DNA of 64,000 bases from positions 186,001 to 250,000 of the forward strand of contig JAEUUI010000030.1 of the NCBI GenBank assembly GCA_016786585.1. Reading direction: 5' to 3'. This stretch comes from Cyclobacteriaceae bacterium (GTDB lineage Bacteria > Bacteroidota > Bacteroidia > Cytophagales > Cyclobacteriaceae). Shown here one piece after another: positions 26,573-35,700 of this stretch. A model generated the notes under the pieces. It saw only the letters and a list, made by a program, of their open reading frames with translations, ran no database searches and had not been told where the DNA came from. Made by a program: the position numbers and the translations under genes. The first letter of the stretch is position 1. The number at the start of each line of letters is the position of its first letter.

Positions 26573-27810
26573 GGGTTGCATGGCTGATAGTCATTTGGTA
26601 TGATGGGTCGTGAAGGGTTAATTGAACCTTTGCTATCTACCCGACCCAAGCCACCTGTGGCGGAATTCATAAAGTCCCGAAGTTTACCTATCCAGTATAA
26701 TTGATATTGACCTTCGGTTAAATATGGATTCTTTTTAAAATAGTCTACCAAGGCTCGTTCTGCATCGTTATACACATCAGCAGCAATATCTTTTGCAACT
26801 GAGGGTGAATATACCAGCTTTCCAGTTACGTTGTAATACGGCAAGCCAAAGTAAAGCGTAGGAAGCTTTACAGTAACATTCACAAACGCCTTACCGGAAA
26901 ACACCAGACGAACATAGGCATTCGAAAGCGCAGCCTCCTGCCACAGGTTATTGGTGGTGACAGGAACAAACTCAAAGTTTTTGGGACAAATGGGTGCAGG
27001 CAGGCTTACTACCACACCGACTTCTGTAACACCGCTTGAACTACCCGGACATTTGCAGTTCAGCGCTGAACCATTGCCTGTACTGCCTCCTCCGGAAATG
27101 CCAGACCCCGGCAAAAAGGTTCCGCGAGGATTTCCATTGTCTTCCGGCTTATTGTTGTTTGCGCAGGGTCCTTCAATAACTTTCGCTACATCCCAACAAA
27201 CTTCGGTACCTGCCTGAGCCCGGGCAAGCGGAACATCGCCTCCCGTACTCTCTTCCAAACAATAGGTCTCGAGTATGACATCCTTCACACAAGTAGGTTC
27301 CTGAAATAACCTTCCGCTTTCTGATTCCAGAACCATGCGTCCGGCATTCATCCGCTGCTCGCTCAACAAAACTCCGCTGAGGTCTAACCTTCTGATTGAA
27401 CCGTTAAAATCTGCGGATGAGAGACGGATACTGTCGGCTACGTATTCGAGGATATAAGCGAGGTATCCTCCCTCCTGTTCTTCTATGATCAAATTGGCAA
27501 ATGACTGACCAGAATAACTATTCTCAATATCGAATGTGTATATGTGTCGGGTGCTATCATCCTGCAGAACCTTCAGGATGTGCTCAGTATCGATCTGAAA
27601 GCCTGTTGTCGAACTGGTTCTACCGTTATTTCGTGAAACAAATCCAGCCTTATCTAAAACATTATTCAATTGTTGCTCCTGCTGAATTGATACTTCAATT
27701 ATCTTCTGAATAGAAGTGTCATTGCGAAATTTCGTTGGCTTTACGAGTGAATCGTCAGCACATTGCGTTAACATAACAAGCGTTACGAACGTTAGAAAAG
27801 TCTTTTTCAT
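26569..27810 (-). CDS. Lipoprotein with Gly/Ser-rich linker, unknown
   Basis: 413 residues. Signal with lipobox MLTQC, acylated cysteine near residue 17. N-terminal domain about 18-160; a cysteine-bearing middle section (residues 170-275) with a low-complexity linker ('GSGISGGGSTGNGS') and CKCPGSSS; C-terminal domain about 280-413, where aromatic and Gly/Val-rich strands alternate. The composition is similar to surface-exposed lipoproteins. It is first of a two-gene unit and has the shared 57 bp element upstream. Confidence 0.75.
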   Translation of the reverse strand: MKKTFLTFVTLVMLTQCADDSLVKPTKFRNDTSIQKIIEVSIQQEQQLNNVLDKAGFVSRNNGRTSSTTGFQIDTEHILKVLQDDSTRHIYTFDIENSYSGQSFANLIIEEQEGGYLAYILEYVADSIRLSSADFNGSIRRLDLSGVLLSEQRMNAGRMVLESESGRLFQEPTCVKDVILETYCLEESTGGDVPLARAQAGTEVCWDVAKVIEGPCANNNKPEDNGNPRGTFLPGSGISGGGSTGNGSALNCKCPGSSSGVTEVGVVVSLPAPICPKNFEFVPVTTNNLWQEAALSNAYVRLVFSGKAFVNVTVKLPTLYFGLPYYNVTGKLVYSPSVAKDIAADVYNDAERALVDYFKKNPYLTEGQYQLYWIGKLRDFMNSATGGLGRVDSKGSINPSRPIIPNDYQPCNP

Positions 27811-27866
27811 AGTAGTTTAGGTTTTGGTGAAGATGTTGCTTTACATAATCCGATGGTAACAACCAG

Positions 27867-27923
27867 ACGAAAATGATCAAACGCTTACACGCGGACGGGC
27901 CGCAACACAAGAAAAACCTACAG
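27867..27923 (-). promoter_or_regulatory. Conserved 57 bp upstream element, copy 2
   Basis: Second copy of the element at 25690-25746 (54 of 57 bases equal). The rest of the 311 bases between the lipoprotein gene and the gene at 28122 shows no coding sequence; it includes a short poly-A tract near 27975. Confidence 0.7.
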
Positions 27924-28121
27924 CAGTGTTTTGCTTTTTCTTTACCAGGTGTTTAGCAGTGTTTACCGCTATTAAAAAAATCGGGGGTCTAAATTAAACG
28001 GCAGGCTGTAAATGTTACACGGCCGCGAGCCGACACAGAGGACGGTGCTGACGCTGCGATGAGTTTTTGACGCTATCTTCATTCGCATAACCGGCTTTTT
28101 GCATGCGCGGTGTGACGAGGT

Positions 28122-28328
28122 ATGCTTCAGGATTTGATTTTTATTGTACTGTTTGGATTGGGGATTGTGTACTACTTGTTCTCGGTGCTATGTCTGCTGG
28201 CGAAGCCTAACAAATCGGATTTCGAAAAACTGGAGTTGAATTATCATGCAGCGCTGCTGGCGATCTTAATCCTGGCGCTGATCTCATGCCTGCGGACGAT
28301 TGCGTTGATAAGGGGATATCGAATTTAG
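28122..28328 (+). CDS. Two-helix small membrane protein
   Basis: 68 residues. Helix 1 about residues 4-27, polar loop AKPNKSDFEKLELNYH, helix 2 about 43-58, basic end RGYRI. The stop codon falls inside a short tandem repeat that also forms the end of the convergent DUF4188 gene. Function unknown. Confidence 0.55.
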   Translation: MLQDLIFIVLFGLGIVYYLFSVLCLLAKPNKSDFEKLELNYHAALLAILILALISCLRTIALIRGYRI

Positions 28329-28355
28329 AATTTTGAATTTAGAATTTTGAATTTA
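28324..28355. repeat. Short tandem repeat of 14 bp at a convergent gene boundary
   Basis: TTTAGAATTTTGAA occurs at 28324-28337 and 28338-28351 and begins a third time. It carries the stop of the plus-strand gene and encodes the last residues (SKF) and stop of the minus-strand gene. Confidence 0.85.
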
Positions 28356-28815
28356 TCCGCTCAGCTGCTGACGATTTGTTGCCAAGGGCTGGCACTAACT
28401 TACCAATTTTACCAAGACCATATTTTGGCATGTTATTATAAACGCATTCATATTCGCCTGCTCTGACTTTATACGTTTCATGCCAGATGCCTACATCGCC
28501 ATTGCTTTTGATTCGTTTGTTGAAGTCTTTCCAGGCTGGGTAGTGTTGACTATTTCTGTCTTTCGCATATTTCTCCAGGTGTTCAAATGACTTCCAGTAT
28601 TGCACGATTACGGGCTGAAACGTACCGACAATTTGAAAACCAAGAAAGCCGCTTTCCGGGTTGAGTGAAAGTTCGTTAAGCATTTTGGGCATGGCTGACG
28701 CAACGGGCAGCCATTTGTGAATTTTCCAGATTCGGTTAATTCTCATGCCGATCAGAAACACTACGAAGTCGCCAGTAACTTCTACTGTCATTCGTTCATT
28801 TATTGTTTTTGCCAT
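28339..28815 (-). CDS. DUF4188 family protein
   Basis: 158 residues. Matches DUF4188, a ferredoxin-like dimeric alpha/beta barrel related to antibiotic-biosynthesis monooxygenases and heme-binding aldoxime dehydratases: '[22 protein letters not shown]', '[15 protein letters not shown]', '[10 protein letters not shown]', '[22 protein letters not shown]'. The enzymatic role is unknown. A single gene. Confidence 0.88.
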   Translation of the reverse strand: MAKTINERMTVEVTGDFVVFLIGMRINRIWKIHKWLPVASAMPKMLNELSLNPESGFLGFQIVGTFQPVIVQYWKSFEHLEKYAKDRNSQHYPAWKDFNKRIKSNGDVGIWHETYKVRAGEYECVYNNMPKYGLGKIGKLVPALGNKSSAAERINSKF

Positions 28816-29021
28816 GGTGAGGGATTAAATGTTTGAAGGTGGGGTGTAGCCTGTGGTTTGATAGCGGATATGTTTTATCTGCATCTATGGTACATCAATC
28901 TAATATACGCGCTCGCACGCTTGCTTTAACAGTTAGTTGACAGAAAATTCGGTTTGCCATGTTTCTGTATTGGAAATTCTATTGAATAGGCTTGGTGCCT
29001 CGGGGTTCAGCTAATGCTTCC

Positions 29022-29130
29022 GCGTGAGGGATTGCAGCGGAAAGCCCGCAGCGCAGCGAGGACTTGCAGCGAAAAGCCCGACCCCTGACGGCCTTCGGCA
29101 TCAGGACATATGCCGGCAGGGGCACGCCCG
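29022..29130. repeat. Composite intergenic repeat, copy 2 of the CCTGACGG core
   Basis: Contains a direct repeat TTGCAGCGGAAAGCCCG / TTGCAGCGAAAAGCCCG (29032-29048 and 29064-29080), then the palindromic core CCCTGACGGCCTTCGGCATC plus AGG, ACATATGCCGGC and GGGGCACGCCC. Shared with 24173-24254. The 426 bases from 28816 to 29241 hold no gene; the part after 29140 is the treS upstream region. Confidence 0.8.
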
Positions 29131-29241
29131 GGGAAAAATTACCACAACAACACGCTTAAACAGGGTTTACTACCGGCTATTCTATGCCTGTAACCCGGCA
29201 CAATTCTGTTATTAACACGCGCATAACACTGTGCTATCATC

Positions 29242-32200
29242 ATGACTTCACCCGCGCGCGATGGAAATCTTTTATGGTATAAAGATGCCATCATCTATGA
29301 ATTGCATATAAAAGCTTTTGCCGACAGCGACCAGGACGGCATGGGCGACTTTAAAGGACTGCTAAGCAAGCTCGACTACCTGCAGGAACTTGGCGTAACG
29401 GCCATCTGGCTACTGCCCTTTTACCCGTCACCCCTGAAAGACGATGGCTACGACATTGCCGACTACTACACGATTAACCCGGCTTACGGCCAGCTTGATG
29501 ACCTGAAAGAATTATTAGCCGAGGCCCACGCACGCGGACTGAAAGTAATTACGGAACTGGTGCTGAACCACACGAGCGACAAGCACCCGTGGTTTCAGCG
29601 GGCACGCAAGGCACCCAAAGATTCGGAGGAACGAAACTATTATGTATGGAGTGATGACCCAACCCGCTACCCGGATGTGCGCATTATTTTCCAGGACTAT
29701 GAAACTTCGAACTGGACGTGGGACCCGGTTGCCAAACAATATTACTGGCACCGCTTCTTTTCGCATCAGCCGGATTTGAACTACGATAACCCGAAGGTGC
29801 AGGAACAAGTTTTCAAGATTCTTGACTATTGGTGTTCGATGGGTGTGGATGGGTTTCGTTTGGATGCTATCCCCTACTTGTTTGAACGGGAAGGAACGAA
29901 CGGTGAGAACCTGCCGGAGACGCATGCTTTTTTGAAGAAGCTGCGCAAGCATGTTGACGATCACCATCCGGGCACGCTGCTGCTGGCGGAAGCGAACATG
30001 TGGCCGGAAGATTCGGCCGCTTACTTTGGCAAGGGTGATGAGTGCCACATGAACTATCACTTTCCGCTGATGCCGCGCATGTACATGGCGCTGCAGATGG
30101 AAGACCGCTACCCGATTATCGACATATTCGACCAGACTCCGGAGATACCGGAGAACTGCCAGTGGGGAATATTTTTGCGTAACCACGATGAGCTGACGCT
30201 GGAGATGGTGACTGACGAGGAGCGCGATTATATGTATCGCGTATATGTGAAAGACCCGAAGGCGCGCATTAACCTGGGTATCCGCCACCGGCTTGCCCCG
30301 CTGATGGGCAACAACCGGAAGAAGATTGAACTGCTCAATTATTTACTGTTCTCGCTGCCGGGCACGCCATTTATATATTACGGGGACGAGATAGGCATGG
30401 GCGACAACTTTTACCTGGGCGACCGGGACGGGGTGCGCACACCGATGCAATGGGAGTCGGGCCGGAATGCCGGGTTTTCGGATGCGAACCCGCAGCGACT
30501 GTACCTGCCGGTGATTCAGGACATTGACTATCATTACGAATCGCTGAATGTTGAACTGCAAAGCCGCAATCCATCGTCATTATTATGGTGGATGAAGCGG
30601 ATGATTGCCAAGCGCAAGCAGTACAAGGCTTTTGCCCGCGGGGATATAAAATTTATTTCGTGCAAGAACTCGAAGGTATTTGCTTTTACGCGCACGTATG
30701 AGGAGCAAACGATGCTGGTGGTTGCAAACCTGTCGCGCTACGCGCAGCCTGCGATGCTGGAGCTGGAAGAATATGGCGGCCAGACGCTGGTGGAAGTATT
30801 CAGCAAAAATAAATTCCCGATGATCCGCGAGGATCAATCGTATTTCCTTTCGTTAGGCGCTCATGATTGCCAGTGGTTTTTACTGGAGAACAAGCCACAG
30901 GAAGTGCAGCCGGGTGAACTGCCTGAACTGGTGATTAAAGACTTTGACAGCCTGCTGAATCGCCCGAACTGCGCACAGCTTGAAAACATTATTCTGCCCC
31001 AATACCTGGCGGGCCGCAGATGGTTTGGCGGCAAGAGCCGCGTGCTGGAAACATTAAAAGTTGTGAGGCACGGCAAGATTCATACATCGGCCAGTGATGT
31101 GGTGATCCTGTTTATGGAGGTTACGTATCAAAGCGGGTTGCCGGAGTTGTACCAGCTGCCGGTAGCCTTTACGAAAGACCAGGAAGCGGCCCGCATTCGC
31201 GAGAACTTTCCGCAGGCGATGATTGCCCGGATAAAGGTGGGAGCTGATGAAGGCTACCTGTACGATGCCATTTACGGACAACCGTTTCAGTGTGCGATTA
31301 TTGAACACATGAAAACCAATGAGCCGATCGGCCAGGTACAGGGCGACCGCATTGAATTCAGTGGCAAAGACCTGTTGCGTGAATATGAAACGGGCAGTGA
31401 AAAGATCAGGCCACGGGTGATGTCGGCCGAGCAGAGCAATACTTCGGTGGCGTACGGAAATACATTCTTCCTGAAGTTGTTCCGCAAGCTTGACTATGCG
31501 GTAAACTCCGATGCCGAGATATCAGCATTTTTAACGGATGATAGTCCGTTTGACCACATGCCTGCCTTTGTGGGAACATTCCAGTGGAAGTCGCACAACG
31601 AAGCGATCACGCTCGGCCTCATGCAAAAGATGATACCGAACAGCGGCGATGGCTGGAGTTATGTGCTTGACAGGCTGGATGAACTTACGGAAAAGATTTT
31701 AGCGAGTCCGGACATCCTTACGTTGCCAAATGACTTGATGACGTACGATGAAAGCAGTTATGATGGACGGGTGAACCCCTTGCTGCATGAGATTTTCGCC
31801 GGCCCGTTAACGGAACAAATCCGGCTACTGGGTATCCGCACGGCTGAACTTCACAAAGCGCTGGCCGCGCGGGGCGACATTCCGGCATTTACTCCCGAAC
31901 CGTACTCGCTGCACTATCAGCGGTCGTTGTTTTCGGGATTGAAGTCGCTGGTGCGGAGTGCATTCCAAAACCAATCGGAGAATCTTGAAAAGCTCTCACC
32001 GGAAGTACGGCCGCTGGCGGAAGAAATTTTAGCGCGCCAACCGGAGATACTCGATCGCCTGAAAGAGATTTATAAGAACAAGATTGACGTGGTGAAGATC
32101 CGCATCCATGGCGACTACCACCTCGGCCAGGTATTGTTTACCGGGAAGGACTTTTTTATTACGGACTTTGAAGGTGAACCTGCGCGAAGCTACACCGAGC

Positions 32201-32601
32201 GCAGACTGAAGCGCTCTCCGCTGCGGGATGTGGCGGGTATGATCCGCTCCTTCCACTACGCGGCATACGCGAGCCTGTTTCTCGATAACCAGATCCGCAA
32301 GGAAGATTATCCGAAACTGATTCCGGTGATGGAGGCATGGTACCATCATGTAAGTCATGTGTTTATGACGGCCTACAAACAAAACGTGAAGGGAACTCCG
32401 TTTGTACCGCGCACGGAAGAGGAGCTTCACATAATGATGACGACTTTTTTGCTGGAGAAGGCAATCTATGAACTGAACTACGAGCTGAACAACCGGCCGG
32501 ATTGGGTGATCATTCCGCTAACGGGGATTAAGGCGATACTCGATTCGAAGGCTGATATTCGAAGTTCGGAGCATGAGGTTAGAAGTTCGGTTACGGTATA
32601 A
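29242..32601 (+). CDS. treS: Trehalose synthase - maltokinase fusion (TreS-Mak)
   Basis: 1,119 residues. Residues 1 to about 555: GH13 trehalose synthase (maltose to trehalose), with nucleophile Asp in GFRLDAIPYL, acid Glu in LLAEANMWPED and third Asp in FLRNHDELTLE. From about residue 570: maltokinase (aminoglycoside-kinase-like), with AGRRWFGGKSR at the start, the catalytic loop in IRIHGDYHLGQ and the metal-binding DFEG. The fusion converts trehalose to maltose and phosphorylates it to maltose 1-phosphate for glucan synthesis (GlgE route). No glgE is in the window. The last 15 or so residues (after 'SKADI') look like translated repeat DNA. It is convergent with the TreY-MalQ operon. Confidence 0.96.
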   Translation: MTSPARDGNLLWYKDAIIYELHIKAFADSDQDGMGDFKGLLSKLDYLQELGVTAIWLLPFYPSPLKDDGYDIADYYTINPAYGQLDDLKELLAEAHARGLKVITELVLNHTSDKHPWFQRARKAPKDSEERNYYVWSDDPTRYPDVRIIFQDYETSNWTWDPVAKQYYWHRFFSHQPDLNYDNPKVQEQVFKILDYWCSMGVDGFRLDAIPYLFEREGTNGENLPETHAFLKKLRKHVDDHHPGTLLLAEANMWPEDSAAYFGKGDECHMNYHFPLMPRMYMALQMEDRYPIIDIFDQTPEIPENCQWGIFLRNHDELTLEMVTDEERDYMYRVYVKDPKARINLGIRHRLAPLMGNNRKKIELLNYLLFSLPGTPFIYYGDEIGMGDNFYLGDRDGVRTPMQWESGRNAGFSDANPQRLYLPVIQDIDYHYESLNVELQSRNPSSLLWWMKRMIAKRKQYKAFARGDIKFISCKNSKVFAFTRTYEEQTMLVVANLSRYAQPAMLELEEYGGQTLVEVFSKNKFPMIREDQSYFLSLGAHDCQWFLLENKPQEVQPGELPELVIKDFDSLLNRPNCAQLENIILPQYLAGRRWFGGKSRVLETLKVVRHGKIHTSASDVVILFMEVTYQSGLPELYQLPVAFTKDQEAARIRENFPQAMIARIKVGADEGYLYDAIYGQPFQCAIIEHMKTNEPIGQVQGDRIEFSGKDLLREYETGSEKIRPRVMSAEQSNTSVAYGNTFFLKLFRKLDYAVNSDAEISAFLTDDSPFDHMPAFVGTFQWKSHNEAITLGLMQKMIPNSGDGWSYVLDRLDELTEKILASPDILTLPNDLMTYDESSYDGRVNPLLHEIFAGPLTEQIRLLGIRTAELHKALAARGDIPAFTPEPYSLHYQRSLFSGLKSLVRSAFQNQSENLEKLSPEVRPLAEEILARQPEILDRLKEIYKNKIDVVKIRIHGDYHLGQVLFTGKDFFITDFEGEPARSYTERRLKRSPLRDVAGMIRSFHYAAYASLFLDNQIRKEDYPKLIPVMEAWYHHVSHVFMTAYKQNVKGTPFVPRTEEELHIMMTTFLLEKAIYELNYELNNRPDWVIIPLTGIKAILDSKADIRSSEHEVRSSVTV

Positions 32602-32602
32602 G

Positions 32603-32750
32603 TTCAAGGTTTAAGGTCTAAGGTTTAAAATTCAAGGTTGAGATTGACCAGTTTCCGGTATTCCGGTCAATGTTTTTACATCTGAAATTCCTGGTTTAAC
32701 GGTAACGTGTAAGATTCATGCTTACTCCTTGAATTTTGAACCTTGAACCA
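32603..32750. terminator. Long inverted repeat between convergent trehalose genes
   Basis: AAGGTTTAAAATTCAAGG (32619-32640 region) pairs with CCTTGAATTTTGAACCTT (32727-32746 region) with one mismatch; extra GGTTTAAGG copies lie at the left. It could terminate both converging transcripts, though the loop is long. Similar AAGGTTTAAAATTCAAGG-type repeats are common between genes in Bacteroidota. Confidence 0.45.
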
Positions 32751-32758
32751 GAAATCTC

Positions 32759-35700
32759 TTACCGATTATAGAGACGGGAGAAGGTAATCAGTTGTTCGGA
32801 CAGGGATTTCGGGGCGCGGCTTTTCATCTGCCACAGCCAGTTGTTCTGATACGTTGACGGCATGTTCATCCGGGCGCTTTCGTTGAGGTTAAGCAAATCC
32901 TGCATCGGGGTGATGACAATCTTAGCAACCGAGCCGTACCCCAGGCGAATCATTAATTCGGTAATGTTCTTCTCTGTTACTTTTGTCGGGAAGAATGAAG
33001 CAATACGTTTACGATGTCCTTCGGAGATATCCTTGCGATACCAGCCGCGGGTTGTGTTGTTATCGTGCGTGCCGGTGTAAACAATAAAGTTCTCGGTGAA
33101 GTTGTGCGCTGAATAGATCGACTCGGTCATGTCTTCCTCAAATGCAAACTGAAGAATCTTCATGCCCGGAAGCTGCAACGCATCGCGTAGTGAAAATACC
33201 TCGGGATTGATCTCGCCCAGGTCTTCGGCCACGAACGGCAACGAACCGAACTCCTTTTTAACAGCCTCGAAGAATTCCCTGCCCGGTCCTTTCTGCCAGC
33301 TGCCATGGATCGCAGTGGTTTTGTCGGCCGGTACTTCCCAATAATCCACGAAGGCGCGGAAATGATCGAGCCGAACTTCATCAAACAACTCAAGATTCTT
33401 GCGAAGTCGTTTCAGCCACCAGTCGAACTTATGTTCGCGCATTACATCCCAGCAGAATACCGGCATGCCCCACAGCTGGCCTTCGTTATTGAAGTAATCG
33501 GGCGGTACACCGGCTACACCTTTCATCTTGCCGGTTTCATCCAGGCAGAAAAGTTCGCGGTGCGCCCAAACATCGGCTGAGTTATAATTAACATAGAACG
33601 GGATGTCGCCCAGCAGGGTAATGTTGCGATCGTTACAGTATTTCCTGAGGTGCGCCCATTGTTCGGCAAAGATGAATTGAATCCATTTTGTTTTTTCGAG
33701 CGGGTTATCATGTTTCGACAGGTTCAACGTGACAGAGGAGTTACTGTCGGTGCTCTCGGGGTTGCTATTAGTGTCAAGTCGTCTGACACTTTCGAAGTGT
33801 CTGACGACAGAATCCTTTCTATCCCGCACCTCTTCAGGCCATTCGTACCAGGGTGCACCGTTGTATTTGGTTCGATAGAATTCGAACAGCGCAAAGTCAT
33901 CCAGCCAGTAGGCTTCGGTTTCCTTGAACTTCTCAAATTTCTTCCGGAGTGAACTAAACTCACCGCGGTTGAAATTCTCCCAGGCCTTCGCTAACAACGT
34001 GTGCCGCAATGCTTCTGCCTTGCGATACTTGATCTTACCATTGTTCCAAAGCTCATGCTTTTCAACTTCTGCTTCGGTTAACAAATGCATCTTAACCAAT
34101 TCCTCCGGACTAATCAGCAACGGATTGCCGGCCATTGAGGAGTATGAACTGTATGGAGAGTAAGCCGTATCGGGACTAACAATATTGAGCGGCAACAACT
34201 GCCAGATGGTTTGATTGCTTTCGAACAGGAAGTCGGCAAATGCGCGCGCTTCGGGGCCCATGTCGCCAATGCCGAATTCGGAAGGCAATGAACTGATCGA
34301 CAGCAGCACTCCTGCCCTTCTTGACTTCTGCGGATCTTCCAGCTTGATCAGACCAATGAAAAAATCGGAAAGCATTTCTTTTACCGATAACTCACCGGTA
34401 TGTTTTCCTTTCTTTCCGAACAACAGGTTCGTGTACGTAAGCGGTGCATGTGCCGGAATGATAATACGTGTATCATCCCAGTCGGGCTGGAGAGTTTCGT
34501 TGAGCTTTGATACCCGCGCGAGATTAAGCGGAACGATGGTAACAATCCATGTTGCTTTGTGTGCGCGCGCAAATGCGAAGCAATGATCTTTGAGTTTGCC
34601 TTTCACCTCAAGCGGAATGTACTGGCCTTCGCAGAACACACCTTTACATGCAGCGCGGATTCTGAACAACTTATGCATGAGCCAGAGCTTGATGCGACTG
34701 TCGGCACGTGTTTCCCACAATTCTTCTACCAGCGCAGGTGTGCTTTGTGCCTTGCTGACGTAGTTGAGCATGTTGCCGCTCTCTTCGAAGTTTACTTGTC
34801 TGCGGTTGTCGGGATCGACCAAGGTAAGATCCCAACCGGTTGTTCCCTGGTAGCTATCTGGCACACCGGGGCAGGTAAACTTTAACGCTACCTGCACGAG
34901 TGAATTGATCATTCCAAAATCAGAAACCTTTTGATGGAATGCCTGAAAGCTGCTGATGAATTTATGTTCGGGTTTTAAGATTTCTGTTACGAAAGCTTTT
35001 ACCGCGTGTTCATATTGCTGATCGGGATCAGCCCAATCGGAATACCGTTTTGCTTCGCGGAAAGCTTTCGTGAAATATTCTTCGAGGCGCTGCAGAAGAT
35101 CGGTTCCCGAGTCCGCACGAACTGTCCTCGACTCCGCTCGGACTGACGTGTCATCGCTGCCTTCGACTACGCTCAGGCTGACAGGGAACGATCCAATTAA
35201 TGTCTGGTAAATGAAATACTCATCGTTTAAATCAGGAGCGCCATTCTTTTTGTAAATCTGGTTCCACTCCATCCACTGCGTAACGTTAGCAATCCATTCT
35301 TCCGCGAGATCGGTGAGTACATTTAACCGCATACGCGCATCTTCACCTCGCTTGGTATCGTGGGTAGATGTTGCGTTCAGTGCCAGCGGCCAGTTCTCGT
35401 GCCGGTCGCGCATTTCTTCGTGGAAATCATCTGCATCAAGTCCAAAGAAACCCGGTGAATCGCCTACTTCGTTGTGTGCAAGAAACCGGTTAAAGGTATA
35501 CAGCAAGGTATCCTCCACACCTTTTGCCATGAGCGGACCGCTGAACTGCATGCAGCGCATGTAAAACTGACATGCACGCGCGTTGAACTCCTGATCGCCC
35601 TGTTGCGGCTTTTCAATAAAAATTTCTTCCAGCAAATCGAATGCTTCCGATAAATCGGGGCGTGCCTGACGGCCGCGTTTCAAGATCGACTTTACTACCG

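Noticed and set aside
29024-29215. 63-residue reading frame before treS
   Set aside because: It is made of the dispersed repeat and has no ribosome site.
23972-29241. Integrated phage or transposon
   Set aside because: Repeats are many, but no integrase, transposase, attachment site or tRNA was found.
29515-30288. 257-residue minus-strand frame inside treS
   Set aside because: Shadow of the TreS catalytic domain, whose motifs are on the plus strand.
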